Under the pieces are notes generated by a model, which did not search any database, was not told the origin of the DNA, and saw only the letters and a program-made list of their open reading frames with translations. This document shows positions 1 through 5,202 of a stretch of DNA of 7,618 bases, piece by piece; position 1 is the stretch's first letter, and each line of letters opens with the position of its first letter. The DNA is taken from positions 1 through 7,618 of the forward strand of contig JAVBKA010000111.1 in NCBI GenBank assembly GCA_031546715.1. Direction: 5' to 3'. This stretch comes from JAVBKA01 sp031546715 (GTDB lineage: Bacteria; Bacillota; Clostridia; Oscillospirales; UBA929). Position numbers and translations under genes: made by a program.

Positions 1-13
1 AAGTTTCTACATT

Positions 14-42
14 ATTATACGTAGCAACTTGCAAAAAAGCAA
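14..42 (-). promoter_or_regulatory. Possible promoter for a leftward gene outside the window
   Basis: On the minus strand TTGCTT (42-37) and a perfect TATAAT (19-14) are separated by 17 nt, in the 75-bp stretch after larC. Predicted start is near position 7, so the gene would lie left of the window. A short inverted repeat, CTTGC-TTTTTT-GCAAG (28-43), overlaps the -35 and spacer and could be an operator or chance. No canonical terminator for larC is visible between the stop codon and this promoter. Confidence 0.4.
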
Positions 43-75
43 GCAAAATTTAAAAATAATTTAAGAAAATGAAAT

Positions 76-1281
76 TTACAAGCTATCGTCTTGCATTTTT
101 GCTAAATTATACAGCTCTTCAACCTTCTTTATTGGAAGGTTTTTACTATATGCTATACACTTCATGTCCTCATACTCAGGAGCGTGACGCACAATACCGT
201 CAAAGCTTGAGATTTTCGAGGTTATTTCCCCTAAACTAGTAACAACTTTTTCAAAACGCCTTTCACAGACAGCCCGCTCAGACGACTTTACACGAATGCC
301 GATTGTGGAGGTATGGGTAAAAATCTCACGAATCATCCCTGCTTCAAGCTGCTTTTTGCACAGTACCGTGAGAACAATTCCAGGACGGTTCTTTTTCATA
401 ATGACCTGCGTGAAAAACACATCTAAAGCCCCCGCTTCAAAGAGCTTTTCCATGGCAAAAGACAGTGCTTCACCAGTCATGTCGTCAATATTGGTTTCTA
501 AAACGCTTATATCGTCCGCGCTTTCGATGGTTTCAACCAGCATCGAGCGCAAAATGTTGGGATGTTCAAAGTTTTTGTGTCCTGCTCCCGCGCCGATTGC
601 GGTTATTTTCCCTTTCGGGCAGCTTTTTCCGTATTCGTCTGCAAAAACCGCAAGCAGTGCCGCCCCTGTTGGCGTCACCATCTCGCCTTTTACATCGGTT
701 TGTTCAACAACCGCACCAGAAAGCTTGAACAGTTCCGCTACAGCGGGCGCAGGCACTGGGATTTTACCGTGCTGGCTCATAACGAAGCCTGAGCCTTCTC
801 TGACTGTTGACACAACGCATTTATCATAGGGTATTTTATAAAAACAGTAACATGCCGCGACGATATCAACAATTGAGTCCACTGCGCCGACCTCATGGAA
901 ATGAACGCTTTCGGGCGTCATCCCATGAACTCGTCCCTCTGCCTGCGCTAAAATCTCAAAAACTTTTATGCTGCTGTCAATAACTTCCTTAGGAAGCGAG
1001 GAATTCAGCAAGAGCTTACGTACAATTCCCAAGTCGCGGTGAGCATGCTCTTCCTTACAGGTAACGTCAAACAGTGTAGACTGCATACCGTTTTTTTGAG
1101 TTTCTTTGTACACAGCCTCAAATTCAGGCTTATTTCTATCTCGGTGGTCAACATGTGTGCCTAGTTTAAGCTTAGAAAGTGCGGTCAGCACCTCGTCATT
1201 TAGTCCTGCCAACGAGGAAAGTGACGCAACTGTCATGTCTCCTGCGATACCCGCAAAGCAATCTAAATATAATATTTTCAA
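76..1281 (-). CDS. larC: LarC, nickel-pincer cofactor biosynthesis nickel insertion protein (CTP-dependent cyclometallase)
   Basis: LarC inserts nickel into the dithiolated pyridinium nucleotide made by LarB and LarE, completing the NPN cofactor of lactate racemase-type enzymes in a CTP-dependent reaction (family knowledge). Visible family features are an N-terminal GIAGDM (11-16), a His-rich EEHAHRDL (77-84), HFHEVGAVDSIVDI (127-140), HGKIPVPAPA (171-180), MVTPTG (201-206), HPNILR (240-245), and a C-terminal half opening with ETNIDDMTGE (262-271) and KKNRPG (296-301). The 401 aa length fits full LarC. In Lactobacillus plantarum this protein needs a programmed frameshift joining LarC1 and LarC2; here both halves lie in one frame. 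The start is TTG, and its last two bases plus the next A form the larE stop (TTGA, 4-nt overlap). An SD-like GAGGG sits 7 nt upstream, and the translation begins at the family's usual N-terminus (MKILYLDCFAG). The upstream ATG in GGATGAAA is out of frame. Last gene of the apparent asnS-larE-larC operon. Confidence 0.95.
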   Translation of the reverse strand: MKILYLDCFAGIAGDMTVASLSSLAGLNDEVLTALSKLKLGTHVDHRDRNKPEFEAVYKETQKNGMQSTLFDVTCKEEHAHRDLGIVRKLLLNSSLPKEVIDSSIKVFEILAQAEGRVHGMTPESVHFHEVGAVDSIVDIVAACYCFYKIPYDKCVVSTVREGSGFVMSQHGKIPVPAPAVAELFKLSGAVVEQTDVKGEMVTPTGAALLAVFADEYGKSCPKGKITAIGAGAGHKNFEHPNILRSMLVETIESADDISVLETNIDDMTGEALSFAMEKLFEAGALDVFFTQVIMKKNRPGIVLTVLCKKQLEAGMIREIFTHTSTIGIRVKSSERAVCERRFEKVVTSLGEITSKISSFDGIVRHAPEYEDMKCIAYSKNLPIKKVEELYNLAKMQDDSL

Positions 1282-2057
1282 ATTTCATCCCTCAGGCTTT
1301 CATCGTAGCAGCCCATGCGGTAGCCTTCTGCGTCAACGGTTACAAAGCCGTACCCTATAGCCTTGAATGCAGAAACCAAACCTTCCTCGGAAATTAATCT
1401 CTCAGGATTTTCAACCTCAATACGTGCCAAATCTCCGTGATGACGCACTCGGCAAATAGCAAAGCCGCGGTCATGAAGCCAGCTCTCGCCAGCTTCAATT
1501 TTGCGAAGAGCTTCGGCGGTAATGGGTGTTCCGTAAGGGATTCTGGTTGCCATACATGGAGCGGCGGGTTTTGAAGCAGTTTTAATGTTCCAAGAGGTCG
1601 CTATTTCACGAATAGCGACCTTTGTAAGAGTATTCAACGGGCTTATAACTCCAAGCTCGGCTGCCGCCTTGTGTCCTGGTCGGTATACGCCTTGGTCGTC
1701 AAGGTTTTGCCCGTCTGCCAATGTGTCAAAACCGAGCTTTTTTGCCTCTTTCAGCAACGTCGAGAAAATTTCTTTTTTGCAGTAATAGCACCTCTTTGGT
1801 GAGTTTTCTCTGACGGTTTCCACGGAAAGCGGGTCAATTTCAACGGTGATGAATTTTACTCCCATTTCAGCCGCAAGGCTCTCTGCGTCCTTCACCTCGA
1901 CCTTTGGCGTAAGTGGCGAACATGCCATAAATGCCACCACATTTTCCGCACCAAGAGAAAGAACTGCCGCCTTTAAAACCACCGAACTGTCCACACCGCC
2001 AGAGAATGCAACCGCAAGCTTTTTATACTTGCGGATATTTTCGAGCAAGCTATTCAT
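1278..2057 (-). CDS. larE: LarE, ATP-dependent pyridinium-3,5-biscarboxylate mononucleotide sulfur transferase (three-cysteine type)
   Basis: LarE adenylates the carboxylates of pyridinium-3,5-biscarboxylic acid mononucleotide and converts them to thiocarboxylates for the NPN cofactor (family knowledge). The 259 aa protein has an N-terminal PP-loop ATP-pyrophosphatase motif, SGGVDSS (19-25), and family segments ADGQNLDD (114-121) and PAAPCMATRIPYG (164-176). Three cysteines stand at the expected active-site positions: C90 and C93 in CYYC, and C168 in APCMATR. L. plantarum LarE has only one of these and sacrifices its sulfur, leaving dehydroalanine. Homologues with all three, such as that of Thermotoga maritima, bind a [4Fe-4S] cluster, so I infer the cluster-dependent type here. 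The ATG overlaps the asnS stop by one base (TAATG), and the stop overlaps the larC TTG start. No strong Shine-Dalgarno sequence precedes it, so translational coupling to asnS is likely. It could be confused with other PP-loop proteins, but the neighbouring larC settles the assignment. Confidence 0.95.
   Translation of the reverse strand: MNSLLENIRKYKKLAVAFSGGVDSSVVLKAAVLSLGAENVVAFMACSPLTPKVEVKDAESLAAEMGVKFITVEIDPLSVETVRENSPKRCYYCKKEIFSTLLKEAKKLGFDTLADGQNLDDQGVYRPGHKAAAELGVISPLNTLTKVAIREIATSWNIKTASKPAAPCMATRIPYGTPITAEALRKIEAGESWLHDRGFAICRVRHHGDLARIEVENPERLISEEGLVSAFKAIGYGFVTVDAEGYRMGCYDESLRDEI
1289..1293 (-). promoter_or_regulatory. Ribosome binding site deciding the larC TTG start
   Basis: GAGGG on the minus strand lies 7 nt before the TTG at 1281-1279, inside the last codons of larE. 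Together with the conserved MKILYLDCFAG N-terminus it supports TTG as the true start of larC. The only nearby ATG upstream is in the larE frame. Confidence 0.65.
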
Positions 2058-3427
2058 TAAAATTCCGCCGAACCTGTTGTGCGTGGGAAGGCAACAACGT
2101 CACGAATATTGCTCATTCCTGTTAAATACATTACCAAACGCTCAAAGCCCAGTCCAAATCCTGCATGACGGGTGCTTCCGTAACGTCTTAAGTCAAGATA
2201 CCAGCCGTAATCCTCTGGATTTAGCTTGCATTCCTTTATACGGTTCACTAGGTTTTCATAGCGTTCCTCGCGCTGTGAGCCACCGATAAGCTCTCCAACA
2301 GCGGGAACAAGTAAGTCCATTGCGGTTACGGTCTTACCGTCGTCATTAAGGCGCATATAAAAAGCTTTGATTTCCTTCGGATAGTCAGTTAAAAATACAG
2401 GCTTTCCTGCAATTTTTTCACTTATATAACGCTCATGCTCGGTTTGAAGGTCACAGCCCCAGTGAACAGGGAACTCAAATTGGTCTTTTACCTTTTCAAG
2501 CTCTTCGACCGCTTCGGTATATGTCATGCGGGCAAATGAAGAGCTAACAACGTTTTGTAATCTTTCAAGCAAGGTTTTGTCCATAAAATCGTTAAAAAAC
2601 TGCATTTCGGCAGGACATACTGATAAAACATGCTTAATAATGTCCTTAACCATGTCCTCAGCTAAATCCATGTTATCGTTAAGGTCAGCAAATGCAACCT
2701 CTGGCTCAATCATCCAGAATTCTGCGGCATGGCGGGGAGTGTTGGATTTTTCGGCTCTAAAGGTTGGACCAAAGGTATATGTTTTTCCAAATGCCTGAGC
2801 GAAGGTCTCCGCTTCTAGTTGACCAGAAACGGTCAGCCCTGTTTCTTTTTCAAAAAAGTCCTTTGAAAAGTCAGTCTCCCCCGGCTTAAGTGTGGTTACT
2901 CTGAACATTTCGCCAGCACCCTCGCAGTCACTGCCTGTGATTATCGGTGTGTGGGCGTAAACAAAGCCACGGTCGTGAAAAAAACGATGGATAGCGAATG
3001 CGCATTCACTTCTTACACGGAAAACAGCCTGAAAAGTGTTAGCTCTGGGGCGCAAATGAGCAATAGTGCGTAAAAATTCCATGCTGTGCCGTTTCTTTTG
3101 AAGTGGATACTCAGGAGGACACTCCCCCTCCACCTCTAAAGTAGATATCTTGATTTCAAAGGGCTGGCGTGCTTCTGGCGTCAGCACTAAAACGCCCTTG
3201 ACAATAACGGCCGCGCCAACGCCAAGCGCAACCGCTTCTTTGTAATTATCTAGCGCAGGCTCAAGAATTAACTGGGCACTTTTAATAGTCGAGCCGTCTG
3301 TCAGCTCTAAAAATGCAATGGATTTCGAGTCTCTCAGAGTGCGAACCCAGCCTGCAAGCTTAACCTCTTGACCTGAAAAGCTGTCAACTGAATCATACAG
3401 ATGTTTAATAGATGTAAAATCGTTCAT
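2057..3427 (-). CDS. asnS: Asparaginyl-tRNA synthetase (class II)
   Basis: Charges tRNA-Asn with asparagine in the cytoplasm. The 456 aa length is normal for bacterial AsnRS. Layout: N-terminal OB-fold anticodon-binding domain (about 1-105, with VKLAGWVRTLRDSK at 22-35), a YPLQKKRHSMEFLR segment (107-120), class II motif 1 region (GFVYAHTPIITGSDCEGAGE, 154-173), motif 2 (FGPTFRAE, 219-226, with the HAAEFWMIEPE strand after it), GELIGGSQRE (378-387) and motif 3 (GFGLGFERL, 423-431). The C-terminus FPRTTGSAEF (447-456) resembles the FPRTP-x-NA-x-F ending of AsnRS and argues against the related AspRS, as does the absence of the large bacterial AspRS insertion. ATG start with AAGGAG (3435-3440) 7 nt upstream, behind a consensus promoter at 3458-3485. 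First gene of an apparent operon with larE and larC. No T-box leader fits in the roughly 30-nt untranslated leader that this promoter implies. Confidence 0.97.
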   Translation of the reverse strand: MNDFTSIKHLYDSVDSFSGQEVKLAGWVRTLRDSKSIAFLELTDGSTIKSAQLILEPALDNYKEAVALGVGAAVIVKGVLVLTPEARQPFEIKISTLEVEGECPPEYPLQKKRHSMEFLRTIAHLRPRANTFQAVFRVRSECAFAIHRFFHDRGFVYAHTPIITGSDCEGAGEMFRVTTLKPGETDFSKDFFEKETGLTVSGQLEAETFAQAFGKTYTFGPTFRAEKSNTPRHAAEFWMIEPEVAFADLNDNMDLAEDMVKDIIKHVLSVCPAEMQFFNDFMDKTLLERLQNVVSSSFARMTYTEAVEELEKVKDQFEFPVHWGCDLQTEHERYISEKIAGKPVFLTDYPKEIKAFYMRLNDDGKTVTAMDLLVPAVGELIGGSQREERYENLVNRIKECKLNPEDYGWYLDLRRYGSTRHAGFGLGFERLVMYLTGMSNIRDVVAFPRTTGSAEF

Positions 3428-3457
3428 TCGAATGCTCCTTAATTATTTATCTAATTT

Positions 3458-3485
3458 ATTATATTCTCCATTACGCAGATGTCAA
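3458..3485 (-). promoter_or_regulatory. Consensus sigma-A promoter of asnS-larE-larC
   Basis: On the minus strand a perfect -35 TTGACA (3485-3480) and a perfect -10 TATAAT (3463-3458) are separated by 16 nt. Predicted start is near 3451, leaving a short A/T-rich leader of about 25 nt with AAGGAG (3440-3435) placed 7 nt before the asnS ATG. This is the strongest promoter in the window by match to consensus. It implies that asnS need not depend on read-through from cimA. Confidence 0.85.
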
Positions 3486-3500
3486 TTAAAATTATTTTAA
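3486..3500 (-). promoter_or_regulatory. A/T-rich palindromic UP-like element upstream of asnS promoter
   Basis: TTAAAAT and ATTTTAA form a 7-1-7 inverted repeat directly upstream of the asnS -35 box, with no G or C. The position fits an UP element contacted by the polymerase alpha C-terminal domains. The symmetry would also fit a small operator. A second short inverted repeat, TAATC-GCA-GATTA, lies next to it at 3502-3514. Confidence 0.4.
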
Positions 3501-3560
3501 GTAATCGCAGATTAGCAGCTTTGTACTGTCATGCTCCCTTAACCCTGTCGCTCCGGCATC

Positions 3561-3586
3561 CAGCAATGCCTTGGAAGGCATTGCTG
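3561..3586. repeat. Perfect inverted repeat A (GC-richer hairpin)
   Basis: Arms CAGCAATGCCTT and AAGGCATTGCTG are exact reverse complements around a GG centre. In the leuA-cimA transcript this would fold as an 11-bp stem with a 4-nt loop or a 10-bp stem with a 6-nt loop. It lies about 42 nt after the cimA stop codon. Confidence 0.9.
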
Positions 3587-3602
3587 AACACCTGCGCTTT
3601 TC

Positions 3603-3628
3603 GTGAAAATATGCAAGCATATTTTCAC
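3603..3628. repeat. Perfect inverted repeat B (AT-rich hairpin starting at the cimA stop)
   Basis: Arms GTGAAAATATGC and GCATATTTTCAC are exact reverse complements around a 2-nt centre. On the minus-strand RNA it folds as an 11-bp stem capped by CUUG closed by a G-C pair, a stable tetraloop class. Its first base is the G of the cimA TAG stop. The following sequence is GAAAAGCGC, with no U-tract. Confidence 0.9.
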
Positions 3629-5202
3629 TATCGGGTTAATCCGCACTTATTTAACTCTAACCTATAATGCATACTGTCATACAACGCTTGCCAGCTTGCT
3701 TCGATAACGTCAGTAGAAACGCCGACAGTCGTCCATGAATTTTCGCCGTCAGACGAAGTTATCAAAACCCTAACTCTTGCAGCGGCTGCGTCTATGGGAT
3801 TAAGCACGCGAACCTTGTAGTCAGTTAGGCGCATATTTGATATTTCGGGATAAAAGCTACCTAACGCGGCACGAAGGGCACAGTCAAGCGCATGGACAGG
3901 GCCGTCACCTTCTCCGGCACTAAGCTTCTCCGCATCTTTAACCTTAATCTTTACAATTGATGTTGCATTATTCTCATTATTGCCCGACTGTTCACTAAAA
4001 ACCTTGTAATGAATAAGCTCAAAAACCGACTTAGAAAACCCCAAGGTTTTTCTAACCAAAAGCTCCAAACTTGCCTCTGCCGCCTCATATGTGTAGCCCA
4101 GTGCTTCCATTTTTCTAAGCTGAGCTAGAACTGTACCGACTTCGTCTCCGTCTCGCCTTGCATTTTGAAGGTAATGCTGGACAAAGGGCAATAACTGTGA
4201 CCTGCCAGAAAGCTCCGAATGCAGAAACCGCCGTGAGTTACCGACAGCCTCTGGGCTAATATGCTCAAAGGATTTTGAGATTTTGAGAACACCGTCAACA
4301 TGCATACCCGCTTTGTGGGCAAACGCGCTCCGTCCGATGTAAGGCGCGCTTGACGGCAGGCGAATATTACAGATTTCAGCAACGCCTCTGACAATATGCG
4401 TCAGCTTTCCCATACTTTCAATCGGAATACAGTCGTATGCCTTTTTGAGCTGTAATCCCGCAATTACTGACGCTAAGTTGGCATTTCCGCAGCGTTCGCC
4501 GAAGCCGCATAGTGTACCCTGTACATGCGTAACGCCATGCTCAACTGCAAAAATAGTTGACGCAACAGCCATATCAACGTCATTATGTCCGTGAAATCCC
4601 AGAGTTGTATGAACCGTTAGCTTTGCCGCTTCGACGGCTTTTGCGATATCCTCTGGAAAGCCTCCGCCATTGGTATCGCAAAGGCAAATGCAGTCTACGC
4701 CGCCTTTTTCTGCGGCTTTCAGTACCTCTAGGGCGTATGCGCTGTCGTAAGCATAGCCGTCAAAAAAATGCTCGGCATCAAAAATAACCTGCGGTGCATG
4801 GGGAAGAGCTTTTAAGAAAGCAACACTCTCTTCAATCATACAAAGATTTTCTTCCAAAGAACACTTTAAAACCTCTGTGGCATGGAGTGTCCAAGCTTTA
4901 CCGAAAATAACTAGAACCTCTGCTTTAGAGGCGGCAAGCAGCCTTAAGCCTTGGTCGTCAGAAACCTTGGTACTGTGCTTTCTCGTTGAGCCAAAGGCGG
5001 CAAGCTTTGCGTGCTTTAGCTTCGGAGAATCGTGAAATATTGCCAAATCTGCCTCGCTCCGAGGATAACAAACCTCGATAATGTCTACACCCAGCTCGTC
5101 AAGTAACACAATTATGTCACGCTTGTCCTGAATACTCAGAGTAATATGTTCTGATTGCGCTCCGTCTCTAAGTGTGGTATCGAAAACAGTAATCTTTTTC
5201 AT
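3628..5202 (-). CDS. cimA: (R)-citramalate synthase
   Basis: Condenses pyruvate and acetyl-CoA to (R)-citramalate, the first step of the threonine-independent route to 2-oxobutyrate and isoleucine (family knowledge). The 524 aa protein has an HMGL-like TIM-barrel catalytic domain: DTTLRDGAQ (8-16, with catalytic-type R12 and metal-ligand D13), FDAEHFFDGY (141-150, characteristic of the CimA group), FHGHNDVDMAVA (203-214, metal ligands H204 and H206), GFGERCGNANL (233-243) and HKAGMH (296-301). A LeuA-type C-terminal allosteric domain follows from about residue 415, with GDGPVHALD (432-440), DYKVRVLNP (461-469) and GVSTDVIEASW (494-504). DGAQ in place of DGEQ, FDAEHFFDGY, and the adjacent true leuA argue against a second 2-isopropylmalate synthase; homocitrate synthase is less likely. 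The ATG directly follows the leuA TAA (TAAATG), with only a weak GGTGA upstream, so coupling is likely. The last residues (GLTR) and the TAG stop fall inside the inverted-repeat element at 3539-3639, so the native tail may have been replaced or extended. Confidence 0.93.
   Translation of the reverse strand: MKKITVFDTTLRDGAQSEHITLSIQDKRDIIVLLDELGVDIIEVCYPRSEADLAIFHDSPKLKHAKLAAFGSTRKHSTKVSDDQGLRLLAASKAEVLVIFGKAWTLHATEVLKCSLEENLCMIEESVAFLKALPHAPQVIFDAEHFFDGYAYDSAYALEVLKAAEKGGVDCICLCDTNGGGFPEDIAKAVEAAKLTVHTTLGFHGHNDVDMAVASTIFAVEHGVTHVQGTLCGFGERCGNANLASVIAGLQLKKAYDCIPIESMGKLTHIVRGVAEICNIRLPSSAPYIGRSAFAHKAGMHVDGVLKISKSFEHISPEAVGNSRRFLHSELSGRSQLLPFVQHYLQNARRDGDEVGTVLAQLRKMEALGYTYEAAEASLELLVRKTLGFSKSVFELIHYKVFSEQSGNNENNATSIVKIKVKDAEKLSAGEGDGPVHALDCALRAALGSFYPEISNMRLTDYKVRVLNPIDAAAARVRVLITSSDGENSWTTVGVSTDVIEASWQALYDSMHYRLELNKCGLTR

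Larger units (their letters stand above)
3539..3639. repeat. Compact double-hairpin repeat-like element between cimA and asnS
   Basis: Two perfect 26-nt inverted repeats, each with 12-nt arms and a 2-nt centre, lie 16 nt apart and are enclosed by 7-nt outer inverted repeats TTAACCC (3539-3545) and GGGTTAA (3633-3639). There is no open frame of known type inside it. The right edge overlaps the final codons and the TAG stop of cimA. The layout resembles a small non-autonomous repeat (REP-like or MITE-like). Without other copies from the genome, mobility is inference. Neither hairpin is followed by a T-run on either strand, so this is not a classical intrinsic terminator. Confidence 0.55.

Noticed and set aside
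28..43. CTTGC/GCAAG hairpin as an intrinsic terminator for larC
   Set aside because: The stem is only 5 bp and the T-run is in the loop instead of after the stem on the minus strand. It is better read as part of a promoter region or chance.
296..829. A 177-codon plus-strand frame antisense to larC
   Set aside because: larC is a clear conserved gene on the other strand. The antisense translation has low-complexity Ser/Ala composition, no domain and no ribosome binding site, typical of a shadow frame.
1846..2289. A 147-codon plus-strand frame across the larE-asnS junction
   Set aside because: It is antisense to the start of larE and the end of asnS, both well supported by family motifs, and has no initiation signals.
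3561..3628. The two perfect hairpins as intrinsic terminators or a CRISPR-like repeat pair
   Set aside because: No U-tract follows either hairpin on either strand. The two palindromes differ in sequence, so there is no repeat-spacer array.
3479..3667. A 62-codon plus-strand frame across the cimA-asnS gap
   Set aside because: It runs through both perfect palindromes and into antisense cimA, has no Shine-Dalgarno sequence and no recognisable domain. Its openness is explained by the repeat element.
3524..3680. 9-bp direct repeat TACTGTCAT at 3524-3532 and 3672-3680, as a target-site duplication of the repeat element
   Set aside because: The right copy lies within codons for the YDSM part of the conserved CimA C-terminal segment, well outside the GGGTTAA edge. 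The left copy is 6 nt or more from the TTAACCC edge. Chance similarity is more likely.
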